From Billgrantia endophytica (GTDB lineage Bacteria > Pseudomonadota > Gammaproteobacteria > Pseudomonadales > Halomonadaceae), in NCBI RefSeq assembly GCF_002879615.1, contig NZ_PNRF01000015.1:20481-72260 (forward strand): a stretch of 51,780 nt of DNA. Reading direction: 5' to 3'. The notes beneath the pieces are model-generated. The model saw nothing but the letters and a program-made list of their open reading frames with translations, ran no database searches and was not told the origin of the DNA. Each line of letters opens with the position of its first letter. The first letter of the stretch is position 1. Positions 30,151 to 38,935 of this stretch are shown here, in pieces. Made by a program: the position numbers and the translations under genes.

Positions 30151-30171
30151 CAAAAAATCACTTATTTTTTG
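30151..30171. promoter_or_regulatory. AT-rich dyad before the LLM oxidoreductase gene
   Basis: CAAAAAAT and ATTTTTTG form a perfect 8-bp inverted repeat with a 5-nt spacer, followed by TATAAAATAATTG. In this GC-rich sequence the AT-rich block (about 30145-30195) is conspicuous and probably contains the promoter and operator of the gene at 30260. Confidence 0.4.
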
Positions 30172-30259
30172 AAGCCTTATAAAATAATTGCATTTCCCGG
30201 CGGGTGCCCCCATAACCATACGATAGCAAGCAGGCTAACCAACCTTCGAGCACCGTCCC

Positions 30260-31255
30260 ATGCCCCGACTCGCCAAGACGCCCCTATCCGTGCTTGATCT
30301 GGCTCCGATCCGCCAGGGAGGCACCATCGCCGACAGCTTCCAGGAAAGCGTGGGCCTGGCCCAGCTCACCGAGCGGCTTGGCTACACCCGCTACTGGCTG
30401 GCCGAGCACCACAGCCTCGACGGCATCGCCAGCGCCGCCACCGCGGTATTGATCGGCCATATCGCCGGCGCCACTTCGCGCATGCGTATCGGCAGTGGCG
30501 GCATCATGTTGCCCAATCACCCCCCGCTGGTGGTGGCCGAGCAGTTCGGCACCCTGGAAACCCTCTACCCGGGACGCATCGACCTGGGACTGGGTCGTGC
30601 CCCGGGCTCCGATGCCGCCACCATGGCGGCCATGCGCCGTGATCCCCGCGCCGGTGTCGACGACTTTCCCCAGCGCCTGTCCGAACTGCAGGACTTCCTC
30701 GGTGATGTGCAGCCGGGGCAGCGTGTCCGAGCGGTACCGGGGCAGGGCACTCACGTACCCCTATGGCTGCTCGGCTCCAGCGGCTACAGCGCCCAACTGG
30801 CAGCCAGGGAGGGGCTGCCCTTCGCCTTTGCCGCCCAGTTCGCCCCGGGATACCTGCATGAGGCACTGCGGCTCTACCGGGACAATTTCCGGCCCTCCCA
30901 CGTGCTCGACAAACCCCACGCCATGGTCGGCCTGCCGGTGATCGCCGCGGAGAGCGACGAGCAGGCACGTTTCCTGGCCACCACCGCCCAGCAGAAGTTC
31001 CTCAACCTGGTACGCGGTGGACGCACCCGGTCTCTGCCACCGGTGGAAGCACTCGACTGGACACCCATGGAACAGGCCCAGGTCGGCCAATTCCTCGGCG
31101 CCGCGATAATCGGCGGGCCGGAAACCATACGTTCGGGGCTCGAGCGCTTTCTCGAGCAGACCGGCGCCGATGAGTTGATGCTCAATACCGATGTCTACCA
31201 TGCCGCGGACCGTCTCAGGAGCTACGAGATCGTTGCCGAGGCATGGCGTTCATGA
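30260..31255 (+). CDS. LLM-class flavin-dependent oxidoreductase (YhbW-like)
   Basis: The 331-residue product is a luciferase-like TIM-barrel flavoprotein. Motifs are [20 protein letters not shown] in the N-terminal part, the [20 protein letters not shown] strand, and [10 protein letters not shown]. These match the alkanal-monooxygenase-like YhbW group. The substrate is unknown. Its stop overlaps azlC by ATGA, so the exporter and this enzyme are probably co-transcribed. Confidence 0.88.
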   Translation: MPRLAKTPLSVLDLAPIRQGGTIADSFQESVGLAQLTERLGYTRYWLAEHHSLDGIASAATAVLIGHIAGATSRMRIGSGGIMLPNHPPLVVAEQFGTLETLYPGRIDLGLGRAPGSDAATMAAMRRDPRAGVDDFPQRLSELQDFLGDVQPGQRVRAVPGQGTHVPLWLLGSSGYSAQLAAREGLPFAFAAQFAPGYLHEALRLYRDNFRPSHVLDKPHAMVGLPVIAAESDEQARFLATTAQQKFLNLVRGGRTRSLPPVEALDWTPMEQAQVGQFLGAAIIGGPETIRSGLERFLEQTGADELMLNTDVYHAADRLRSYEIVAEAWRS

Positions 31256-31968
31256 CCTCGCGATCCCAGGGCGCCCAGTTGGATCTGGCCGGCACCCTCG
31301 TCGGCATCCGGCGCATGGCCCCGCTGTCGCTGTTCGTGGTCGTCTTCGGCCTGGCCTTCGGGGTGGCGGCCCTGTCCAGAGGGCTCTCCGGCCTGGAGGC
31401 GATGCTGATGAGCGCCCTGGTGTTCGCCGGCGCCTCGCAGTTCGCCGCCCTGGAGCTATGGGGACCCGAGATTCCGCTGCTGCCGCTGATCGCGACGACC
31501 TTCGCGATCAATGCCCGCCACCTGCTGATGGGTGCTGCCATCCAGCCCTGGCTGGCCCATCTGCCGCCGGGCCAACGCTATGGCAGCGTGATGCTGATGA
31601 GCGACTCCAACTGGGCCATGGCCGCCGCCGACCACCAGAAAGGCGAGACCAACATCGGCATGCTGGTCGGCGGCGGTATCGCGCTATGGGTCACCTGGCT
31701 GTTCGGCACACTGCTCGGCGTCGTGTTCGGCAGCGGCATCCAGCAGCCGGAGCGCTTCGGGCTGGACGTGATCATGGGCTGCTTCCTGCTGTCCATGCTG
31801 GTTGGCGGCCGTCGTGACCTATCGATGCTGCTGCCATGGGGCGCCGCGGCACTGGCCGCTCTGGCGGCCATGGCCTGGCTGCCAACCCACTCCCACGTCA
31901 TCGTCGGCGCCCTGGCGGGCGGGCTGGCCGGCATGCTGCTGCCTCCAAGGAAGGAGGGTAGCCCATGA
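31252..31968 (+). CDS. azlC: AzlC-family amino acid exporter subunit
   Basis: The 238-residue inner-membrane product has the AzlC pattern: [17 protein letters not shown], then [14 protein letters not shown], and [11 protein letters not shown]. With AzlD it exports branched-chain amino acids in characterised cases. I chose the ATG at 31252 for the ATGA overlap with the upstream stop; the ATG at 31243 is too close to GAGG. It overlaps azlD by ATGA. Confidence 0.9.
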   Translation: MTSRSQGAQLDLAGTLVGIRRMAPLSLFVVVFGLAFGVAALSRGLSGLEAMLMSALVFAGASQFAALELWGPEIPLLPLIATTFAINARHLLMGAAIQPWLAHLPPGQRYGSVMLMSDSNWAMAAADHQKGETNIGMLVGGGIALWVTWLFGTLLGVVFGSGIQQPERFGLDVIMGCFLLSMLVGGRRDLSMLLPWGAAALAALAAMAWLPTHSHVIVGALAGGLAGMLLPPRKEGSP

Positions 31969-32273
31969 CTCTCCCGGCCTCGGCGGCGGGTGCGATTGCT
32001 GCCATCGTCATCATGGCGCTGGTCACCTACCTGACCCGTGCTGGCGGGGTCTTCGCCATGTCGCGGGTGCCCATCGGCCCGAGGATAGAGCGCTTCATCA
32101 ATGCCATGGCCGGCTCGGTGCTGGTCGCGGTGATCACGCCAATGGCCATCCACGGTGATTGGGGCGCCCGCCTGGCACTGGTCGCCACCCTGATGGTCAT
32201 GCTGACCCTTCAGAAGCCCTTGCCCGCCATTACCGCCGGCATCGTCACCGCTGCCCTGTGGCGACTGTGGTAG
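31965..32273 (+). CDS. azlD: AzlD-family exporter small subunit
   Basis: The 102-residue product has about three or four membrane helices and the AzlD pattern YLTRAGGVFAMSR...FINAMAGSVLVAVITPMA. It pairs with AzlC. GGAGGGTAG precedes the overlapping ATG. Confidence 0.9.
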   Translation: MTLPASAAGAIAAIVIMALVTYLTRAGGVFAMSRVPIGPRIERFINAMAGSVLVAVITPMAIHGDWGARLALVATLMVMLTLQKPLPAITAGIVTAALWRLW

Positions 32274-32373
32274 CGTGTCGCGCCCAGGAACGTTTATCCC
32301 TCGGAGGCCTCCAAGGGAGAGCCACTCAGCACGCCTCCACGAAGGCGGCGTCATCCTCTTGATGGAGATGTCC

Positions 32374-32769
32374 ATGACCGACCCCAACGACCCTCGCCGC
32401 AATGCCGCCTGGCATGCTGCCCAGCAGTGGCGTGCACGCGCTCGCCAAACACCTCCCCGCGGTCCACTCGGCGGGTTGAAACTGGTCCTGACCTGGCTGC
32501 TGTTCGGCATCCTGCTGATCATCGGCACCGTGCTGGGCCTGTTCTTCCTGCTGATTGGCTGGGCCATGCTGCCGATCGTGCGCTATCGCATGAAAAAGCG
32601 TCTGGAGAACATTCGCGCCGAGCAGGCCAATGATGTCGGTTCCAGCTATCACTACCGCGAGACCCGTTACCGGAGGACCCAGGCCGGCGGTGACACCTAT
32701 CGTGAACAGCAGGTGCTGGAAGGCGATTACGAGATCAAGGATGAAGACAGCGAGAAAGGGAAGCCTTGA
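32374..32769 (+). CDS. Hypothetical membrane protein
   Basis: The 131-residue product has a basic N-terminal part (AQQWRARARQTPPRG), one long or hairpin hydrophobic stretch (about 35-66), and a charged C-terminal tail. I know no function. Three in-frame ATGs are close together (32362, 32368, 32374); the last has GGAG at good distance. A GGAGGCCTCC palindrome upstream may end the azlCD transcript. Confidence 0.7.
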   Translation: MTDPNDPRRNAAWHAAQQWRARARQTPPRGPLGGLKLVLTWLLFGILLIIGTVLGLFFLLIGWAMLPIVRYRMKKRLENIRAEQANDVGSSYHYRETRYRRTQAGGDTYREQQVLEGDYEIKDEDSEKGKP

Positions 32770-32890
32770 CCTGCCGGCGCTGCTATTCATGAGCAGCAGC
32801 AAAGAAATGGCCGAATAATGGAAAAACTCCCCGGAGTACCATAACGTGAAGGGGAGACTTCCCCTTGACCCGGCTCCGGAGACAACAACA

Positions 32891-33250
32891 ATGCCGATAC
32901 TTCGGATGATGCCGTCCGGCATTCCGTACCTTGCTCTTGCCGCGCTGCTGACGGCTCTTCCCCTTTCAGCCTTGGCCAACGATTACCCCACCGAGGCTCG
33001 TGTCGATTACGTGCTGGGCTGCATGGCCGCCAACGGAAACAGCTACCTGACCATGCAGAAGTGCTCCTGCAGCATTGACGTGATCGCCGAGCACCTTCCC
33101 TATGACACCTACGAGCAGGTCGAGACGGTCATGGGAATGCAGGACCAACGCGGCGAGCTGGGCGTCCTGTTCCGCACCGAACGCGGCATGCAGGACCAGA
33201 TGCAGGCGCTGCACCGAGCCCAGGCCGACGCCAACCTGCGCTGTTTCTGA
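32891..33250 (+). CDS. Secreted Cys-rich protein of PQQ-dehydrogenase loci
   Basis: The 119-residue product has a signal sequence ending SALAND (cut near residue 29) and four Cys (44, 58, 60, 118), with the core LTMQKCSCSIDVIAEHLPYD. It looks like a conserved exported protein I associate with PQQ alcohol dehydrogenase clusters; its function is unknown. Seven bases separate it from the cytochrome gene. I chose the ATG at 32891 because it opens a proper signal peptide; the frame extends to 32846. Confidence 0.75.
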   Translation: MPILRMMPSGIPYLALAALLTALPLSALANDYPTEARVDYVLGCMAANGNSYLTMQKCSCSIDVIAEHLPYDTYEQVETVMGMQDQRGELGVLFRTERGMQDQMQALHRAQADANLRCF

Positions 33251-33257
33251 GGCCCGC

Positions 33258-33653
33258 ATGCCAAACCGTACCCGGCCCTCTCGGCGACTGGCTGGCGGGC
33301 TGCTGTTCATGGCGCTGGTGACCGGCTCGGTCCAGGCTGACGACACCACCGAACGCACCCAGGGCGAGCGCCTGTTTCGAGCCCAGTGCGTCGGATGCCA
33401 CAGCACGGATCCCGGCGTGCATATCGCCGGCCCCAGCTTGCATGAGCTGATCGGGCGCCCCGCCGGCAGCCTCGAGAACTTCGATTACTCGGCTGTGCTG
33501 CGCGATGCCGATCTCGTGTGGGACGCCGAGACTCTCGATGCCTTCCTCGCCGACCCCGCCGCATTCCTGCCCGGCAATCGCATGGTGTTCTGGGGGCTTG
33601 ACGAGCGCTCGCGTCGGCGCATCATCCTCTTTCTCGAAAGCCTCGCACCCTGA
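33258..33653 (+). CDS. Periplasmic c-type cytochrome
   Basis: The 131-residue product has a signal (residues 1-27, ending SVQA) and a single haem-binding site C44-V-G-C47-H48, with M109 in GNRMVFWG as the likely axial ligand. It is a class I cytochrome c of the mitochondrial/c2 type (GERLFRAQC...FDYSAVL). It may accept electrons from a periplasmic dehydrogenase, or pass them to an oxidase. The frame extends to 33102 only through the overlapping upstream gene. Confidence 0.85.
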   Translation: MPNRTRPSRRLAGGLLFMALVTGSVQADDTTERTQGERLFRAQCVGCHSTDPGVHIAGPSLHELIGRPAGSLENFDYSAVLRDADLVWDAETLDAFLADPAAFLPGNRMVFWGLDERSRRRIILFLESLAP

Positions 33654-33780
33654 ACCCATGGAGAGGGAACATCCAGCCTCGGTCGCCGTTGCCGCCTTGC
33701 ACGCGCGCCCATGGTAAGTGGTGCGCCTGTCCTCCTATACTCGATCAATAACAACAACGTTCGTGAGCGCGGAGAACGCC

Positions 33781-34824
33781 ATGCTGGAACATGCCACTAC
33801 GCCCACCACTGGTCGCGACCGGTCGGGGGTGGGCCGGCTTCTGGGACTGGGGCTGCTGCTGGTCGTCTGCTGGCTCGGCGTGGAACACACCCGGGGGAAC
33901 CCGCCCGATGAGACGACGACGTTGCGCGTGGGCGTGCTGCAGTTCGGCACCGTCACCTGGGAGTTGGAGACGCTGCGTCGCCACGGCCTGCTGGACCCCC
34001 ACGGCGTGACGCTCGAGGTGGTGCCGCTGGCGTCGGAGAACGCCCTGGCCGTGGCCCTGCAGGGCGACCGGGTCGACCTGATCGTCTCCGACTGGCTGTG
34101 GGCCGCACGCCAGCGCGATGCCGGCCACGCCTACCAGTTCGCCCCCTACTCGCTATCGATCGGTGCCGTCATGATCGATCCGGCGGCGGGCATCGACGGC
34201 GTCACGGACTTGCCCGGACGCAAACTGGGCATCGCCGGAGGGCCGGTCGACAAGACCTGGATATTGCTGCGCGCCTATGCACGGGAGCGCCACGACCTCG
34301 ACCTCGGCGCGACCGTCGAGCCCACCTACGCGGCTCCGCCGATGATCAATGCCCTGATGCTCGACGGCACCCTGCCCGCCGCGGTCAATTTCTGGCACTA
34401 CAATGCCCGGCTCGAATCCCGCGACATGCAAGCGCTGCTCACCATCGAGCAGATGCTGGCCGACCTCGGTATCGAGCCCCTGCCCCCGCTGCTGGGCTGG
34501 GTCTTCCGCGAGGAGTGGGCCGAGCGTCATCACCAGGCGCTGCAAGCGTTCCTGGCCGCCACCTACGAAGCCAAACGCATTCTCGCCACCGACGACACCG
34601 CCTGGGAGCCACTGCGCACCCTCGTCAGGCCGGAAGACGAGCGCATGTTCTCCACCCTCAAGGCCGGCTACCGCGACGGCATTCCACGACGCTATGGCGA
34701 CGCCGAGATAGAGGCCGCCCAACGGCTGTTCGAGATCCTCGCCGAAGAAGGCGGCGGCGCGCTCGTCGGTGGCGTTCGGCACCTGGATCCGCAGGTGTTC
34801 TGGGATGGATTCCGCCTGCCATGA
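33781..34824 (+). CDS. NrtA/SsuA-type ABC substrate-binding protein
   Basis: The 347-residue product has an N-terminal membrane segment (about 20-33) and a type 2 periplasmic-binding domain. Stretches such as LRVGVLQFGTVTWELETLRRHG and GRKLGIAGGPVDKTWILLRAYAR (quoted in part: KLGIAGGPVDKTW) resemble the nitrate/sulfonate/taurine binding family. The ligand cannot be read. GGAGA precedes the ATG at 33781. It is coupled by ATGA to the permease gene. Confidence 0.85.
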   Translation: MLEHATTPTTGRDRSGVGRLLGLGLLLVVCWLGVEHTRGNPPDETTTLRVGVLQFGTVTWELETLRRHGLLDPHGVTLEVVPLASENALAVALQGDRVDLIVSDWLWAARQRDAGHAYQFAPYSLSIGAVMIDPAAGIDGVTDLPGRKLGIAGGPVDKTWILLRAYARERHDLDLGATVEPTYAAPPMINALMLDGTLPAAVNFWHYNARLESRDMQALLTIEQMLADLGIEPLPPLLGWVFREEWAERHHQALQAFLAATYEAKRILATDDTAWEPLRTLVRPEDERMFSTLKAGYRDGIPRRYGDAEIEAAQRLFEILAEEGGGALVGGVRHLDPQVFWDGFRLP

Positions 34825-35561
34825 GCTCCTGGTGGCTGCGTGGCACCTCGCTGCTGGGCATCGCCCTGCTCTGGGCGCTGGCCGCCTGGATCGCCGCCTC
34901 GCCGGTACTGCCCTCGCCGCTGGCGGTTCTGATCAATGCCTGGCAGCATGCCCTGAGCGGCGAGCTGCCCTACCACCTCTCGACCACGCTCGGCCGGGTC
35001 CTTGTGAGCTTCCTGCTGGCGATGGGCATCGGTACCGCCATCGGCATCCTCATGGGGCGCTACCGGAAACTCGATGTCGCGCTCGACGGCGCCCTGGTAC
35101 TGGGCCTGAACCTGCCGGCCCTGGTCACGGTCATCCTTTGCTATATCTGGTTCGGCCTGACCGATGTCGCCGCGGTGCTGGCCGTGGCCCTGAACAAGAT
35201 ACCCACCGTGGTGGTCACCGTACGCGAGGGCGCACGCGCGGTGAACACGGAATTGCTGGATGTCGCCAGAGCCTACCGGCTGCCGGCGCTGCGGACCCTG
35301 TGCAAGGTCTATCTGCCGCAGCTCTATCCCTACCTGATGGCGGCGGCGCGCAACGGCCTGGCGCTGATCTGGAAGATCGTGCTGGTGGTGGAGCTGCTGG
35401 GTCGCAGCAACGGTGTGGGCTTCCAACTCTACAGCTACTATCAGTTCTTCGATATCACCGCCATCCTGGCCTATACCCTGGCCTTCGCCACGGTGATCCT
35501 GCTGATCGAGGGGCTGGTCATGCGCCCCCTGGACAGACACCTGACGAGGTGGCGCGGATGA
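34821..35561 (+). CDS. ABC importer permease, SsuC/TauC/NrtB type
   Basis: The 246-residue product has six predicted helices and the BPD_transp_1 coupling motif in EGARAVNTELLDVARAYRLP. It forms the channel of an importer with the adjacent binding protein and ATPase; both junctions are ATGA overlaps. The substrate class (nitrate, sulfonate or similar) is a family inference and may not hold in this PQQ context. Confidence 0.88.
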   Translation: MSSWWLRGTSLLGIALLWALAAWIAASPVLPSPLAVLINAWQHALSGELPYHLSTTLGRVLVSFLLAMGIGTAIGILMGRYRKLDVALDGALVLGLNLPALVTVILCYIWFGLTDVAAVLAVALNKIPTVVVTVREGARAVNTELLDVARAYRLPALRTLCKVYLPQLYPYLMAAARNGLALIWKIVLVVELLGRSNGVGFQLYSYYQFFDITAILAYTLAFATVILLIEGLVMRPLDRHLTRWRG

Positions 35562-36313
35562 GGGACCTGGACATCCGTATTCACGCAAAGCGCTTCGCCT
35601 CACGCCTGGTACTGCACGAACTCGGCTTCGGCGCCGACGACGGCGAGTTCCTGGCACTGGTCGGACCTTCCGGCACCGGCAAGAGCACGCTGCTGCACCT
35701 GATCGGCGGGCTCGACGACGATTTCGAGGGGAGCATCCATTGGGGCGGCGCACCGCTCCATCGGCCGGGGGAAGCCCCGGAGCGCTTGGGCATGATGTTT
35801 CAGGAGCCGCGCCTGATGCCCTGGCTGAACGCCCTGGACAATGTGCGCCTGGTACAGGCCGGGAGCACCGACGGGGAAGGCCGGGCCATGGCCCTGCTGC
35901 ACGAGGTCGGGCTCGGCGACGCCATCGATGCCTGGCCGGCCCAGCTCTCTGGCGGCATGCTGCGGCGGGTCGCCCTGGCGCGGGCGTTCGTCGTCGCCCC
36001 GCGCCTGTTGCTGATGGACGAGCCCTTCGTCTCCCTCGACATGCCGACCGGCAACCGGCTGCGCGACCTGCTGCTGGACCTCTGGCAACGGGACCGCCCC
36101 TTGGTGCTGTTCGTCACCCACGATCTGCGAGAGGCCTTGACCCTGGCCGATCGAGTGCTGTTTCTGTCCTCGCCGCCGGCCCGTGTCGTGCTCGACTATC
36201 ATGTTCCCCTGCCCCGCCCACGCCGCCTGGAAGGCAGCGAGATCGCCGCCCTTCAGGAGCGGCTGTTCGAACGCCACCCGGATCTGCTGTCCGGTATGCT
36301 CGAGGTACGCTGA
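35558..36313 (+). CDS. ABC importer ATPase, SsuB/TauB/NrtD type
   Basis: The 251-residue product has Walker A GPSGTGKST (36-44), Q-loop FQEPRLMPWL, the signature LSGGM (130-134, an unusual last residue for LSGGQ) and Walker B LLLMDEP (150-156), followed by a VTHD switch His. It powers the adjacent permease. It converges on the leftward operon, with 53 bases between the stops. Confidence 0.9.
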   Translation: MRDLDIRIHAKRFASRLVLHELGFGADDGEFLALVGPSGTGKSTLLHLIGGLDDDFEGSIHWGGAPLHRPGEAPERLGMMFQEPRLMPWLNALDNVRLVQAGSTDGEGRAMALLHEVGLGDAIDAWPAQLSGGMLRRVALARAFVVAPRLLLMDEPFVSLDMPTGNRLRDLLLDLWQRDRPLVLFVTHDLREALTLADRVLFLSSPPARVVLDYHVPLPRPRRLEGSEIAALQERLFERHPDLLSGMLEVR

Positions 36314-36366
36314 GTGCCGCGCCACGTCCGCACGGGGTCCGTCCGCGTCTGGCCATCGCCGCCTGG

Positions 36367-37176
36367 CTAGCCGCCACCCTTCCTGGCCATCATGCCGCGC
36401 GCCGGGTTATAGCCGAGGATGGCCAGCGCCAACAGCACCAGGGTGGTGGCGACGACGATCATGACGGCGTCGAGGTTGAGCTGTTCGTAGAGCGCGAAGC
36501 GGATCATCTCGACGGCGTAGGTGAAGGGATTCATGGCGGCGATCTGATAGACCAGGTAGCTGCCCTCGCGGATGCGCCACAGCGGGTAGAGCGCCGAAGA
36601 GAGAAAGAACATCGGGAAGATCACGAAGTTCATCACGCCGGCGAAATTCTCCAGCTGTTTGACGAAGGTCGACAGCAACATGCCCAGCGCACCGACCATG
36701 AAGCCGGTGACGACCAGCGCCGGCAGGATCCACACGTAGCCCATCGGTGGCGCCTTGATGCCGTAGAACCAGGCGATGGTCAGGAACACATAGACCTGGG
36801 CAATGGAAACCAGCGTCCCGGCGAGCAGCTTGCACACCAGCAGGTACCAGCGCGGAAAGGGGCTGACCAGCAGCACTCGCATGCTGCCCATCTCGCGGTC
36901 GTAGACCATGGAGAGCGAACTCTGCATGCCGTTGAACAGCTGGATCATGCCCACCAGCCCGGGAATGATGTAGACCTCGTAGAGAATGTAGGTCTTGTAG
37001 GGGTCGGTCATGGCCACCCCAAGCGCCATGCGAAAGCCGGCGGCAAACACGAACAGCCAGATCAGCGGCCTGACCAGCGCCGCGACGAAGCGCGAACGCT
37101 GGTGCACGAAGCGCAGCAGTTCGCGGCTGACCACGCCCCGCATGCAGTGCAGGTAGCGTCCCATGCCGACACTCAT
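36367..37176 (-). CDS. ABC-2 type permease (LutF/PedC-like)
   Basis: The 269-residue product has six helices and the ABC-2 pattern SRFVAALVRPLIWLFVFAAG ... YDREMGSMRVLLVSPFPRWY. It pairs with the upstream ATPase (ATGA overlap). In P. putida and M. extorquens similar genes beside PQQ dehydrogenases (pedC, lutF) belong to transport systems needed for lanthanide-dependent growth. Assignment to that group rests on neighbourhood plus family type. Confidence 0.87.
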   Translation of the reverse strand: MSVGMGRYLHCMRGVVSRELLRFVHQRSRFVAALVRPLIWLFVFAAGFRMALGVAMTDPYKTYILYEVYIIPGLVGMIQLFNGMQSSLSMVYDREMGSMRVLLVSPFPRWYLLVCKLLAGTLVSIAQVYVFLTIAWFYGIKAPPMGYVWILPALVVTGFMVGALGMLLSTFVKQLENFAGVMNFVIFPMFFLSSALYPLWRIREGSYLVYQIAAMNPFTYAVEMIRFALYEQLNLDAVMIVVATTLVLLALAILGYNPARGMMARKGGG

Positions 37177-37937
37177 GAGACCACCTCCACTGGCCCGGTG
37201 GTTAGCGTATCGAAGGCTTCGCCGATCGAGGTACCGCCGCTGGCGGCGAGAATCTCGCTGACGCTGCCGCTGGCGCGGACCTTGCCGCCGTCGAGCACCA
37301 CCACACGATCCTCGGGATAGACCTCATCGATCAGGTGGGTCGCCCACAGCACCGCCACGCCCTCCTCCACGCAGAGCCGATGCACCCGTTCGACCAGGTC
37401 ACGTCGCGCGGCGATATCCAGCCCCACCGTCGGCTCGTCGAGCAGCAGCAGGCGCGGCCGATGCAGCAGGCCACGGGCGATCTCGACCCGGCGACGCTGG
37501 CCGCCGGAGAGCTGCCGCACCCGGGTCTTGAGCGCATCGCCGAGCCCGACCCGTGCGACCTGCTCCTCGGCCCGGCGACGTGCCTCCCGCGGGCCCATGC
37601 CGTGCAGCGCCGCATGATAGGTGAGGTTCTGGCGCACCGAGAGGTCGAGATCCAGGGTCGGCTGCTGGAACACCACGCCCATGCGGGCGTGGGCCGCCAC
37701 GGCATGACGCCGCAGCTCGAAGCCGTCGACACGAATCGTGCCCACGCGGCGATCGTAGAGCCGGGTGATCAGCGAGAAAAGGGTGGTCTTGCCGGCACCA
37801 TTGGGCCCCAGCAGCACCGTGAACTGCCCCGCCTCGAGGCGGAAGCCGACCTCCTCCAGCACCGGCTTGCCGCTGTAGCTGAAACTCAGCCCGTCCACCT
37901 CGAGTGCAGGGGCATCATCACGACCGCCCTCCCTCAT
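37173..37937 (-). CDS. ABC-2 type ATPase (LutE/PedB-like)
   Basis: The 254-residue product has Walker A GPNGAGKT (44-51), the signature LSGGQ (143-147) and Walker B LLLLDEPT (163-170), with an ATH switch in VLWATHLIDEVY. This is the CcmA/NatA-like subfamily often paired with ABC-2 permeases. It overlaps the beta-propeller gene and the permease gene by ATGA, so all three are translationally coupled. Confidence 0.9.
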   Translation of the reverse strand: MREGGRDDAPALEVDGLSFSYSGKPVLEEVGFRLEAGQFTVLLGPNGAGKTTLFSLITRLYDRRVGTIRVDGFELRRHAVAAHARMGVVFQQPTLDLDLSVRQNLTYHAALHGMGPREARRRAEEQVARVGLGDALKTRVRQLSGGQRRRVEIARGLLHRPRLLLLDEPTVGLDIAARRDLVERVHRLCVEEGVAVLWATHLIDEVYPEDRVVVLDGGKVRASGSVSEILAASGGTSIGEAFDTLTTGPVEVVS

Positions 37938-38935
37938 GGCTGGACGATCACCCCCCAGGGGAAGCGTCCCACCGGTATCGACTGCAGCGCGGTCAGGTTC
38001 TCGACATCGATCACCGTGACGTCGCCGCTGACGCCGTTGGTGGTATACAGGCGCGACTCATCCGCGTTGAGCGCAAGGTGCCAGACCCGCTGGCCGACGA
38101 GGATATAGTCGAGCACCTCATAGGTCTGCTGGTCGACCACCGCCACGCGATTGGAGGGACCGAGGGCGACGAAGCCGTAGCGACCGTCCGAGGTCAGTTG
38201 AACCCCGACCGCCTGCACGGTCTCGCGTGGCACGCCGGGCACGTCGAAGCGGATGGTGTGCTCGACATCGAAGGTATCGACCATGTCCAGCACCGACACC
38301 GTGGCGGCGATTTCCGCCGAGACCCAGGCCTTGCTGCCGTCATGGTTGAACTCGGCGTGGCGTGGCCGCGCGCCGACCAGGCGGTGATGCACCGCCTCCA
38401 TGATTTCGGCGTCGATGATATGCGCCATGTTGGACGTTTCGGTGGTGGCGATCAGCCAGCGCCCGTCGGGGCTGATGCCCAGGCCCTCCGGCTCGACGCC
38501 CACCGGGATCTCGGTGACCAGGGTGCGACGCTCGTAGTCGAGCACCGAGACGATGTTGTCATCCTCGTTGGAGACATAGATATAGGGTCGGTTGGGGTCG
38601 ACGCGGATCACCTCCGGATCCTCGCCCGACGACTGGCTGCGCACCACCTGGAGCGTTTCGAGATCGATCATGTCGATGGCCTCGTCATCGCCCACGGCGA
38701 CGAACAGCTCGCTGCCGTCGCTACTGAAGGCCATCGCCCGTGGCCGGCGCCCGACATTGATCACCTCGATCACCTCCAGGCTCTCGCCATCGATCACCGA
38801 CACCGTATTGTCCTGCTCGTTGGAGACGAAGATGCGTTCGGCGTGGGCGAAAGGCGCCAGTGCCAGCGCGCCCAGCGCCAGACCGGCCAGCGCCGGCTTG
38901 ATCATTGCAGTGGTTTCCCGGCTCAGAATTGGCAT
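37934..38935 (-). CDS. PQQ-catabolism-associated YVTN beta-propeller protein
   Basis: The 333-residue secreted product has a signal sequence ending FAHA (residues 1-32) and about seven YVTN-type repeats (for example RIFVSNEQDNTVSVIDGES, IYVSNEDDNIVSVLDYE). This matches the PQQ-dependent catabolism-associated propeller family (LutD/PedA2-like). The acidic repeats may bind metal or a partner; that is a guess. GAGGGGGA precedes the ATG at 38935, which lies inside the end of the upstream gene by 13 bases; a second ATG is at 38905. Confidence 0.86.
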   Translation of the reverse strand: MPILSRETTAMIKPALAGLALGALALAPFAHAERIFVSNEQDNTVSVIDGESLEVIEVINVGRRPRAMAFSSDGSELFVAVGDDEAIDMIDLETLQVVRSQSSGEDPEVIRVDPNRPYIYVSNEDDNIVSVLDYERRTLVTEIPVGVEPEGLGISPDGRWLIATTETSNMAHIIDAEIMEAVHHRLVGARPRHAEFNHDGSKAWVSAEIAATVSVLDMVDTFDVEHTIRFDVPGVPRETVQAVGVQLTSDGRYGFVALGPSNRVAVVDQQTYEVLDYILVGQRVWHLALNADESRLYTTNGVSGDVTVIDVENLTALQSIPVGRFPWGVIVQP

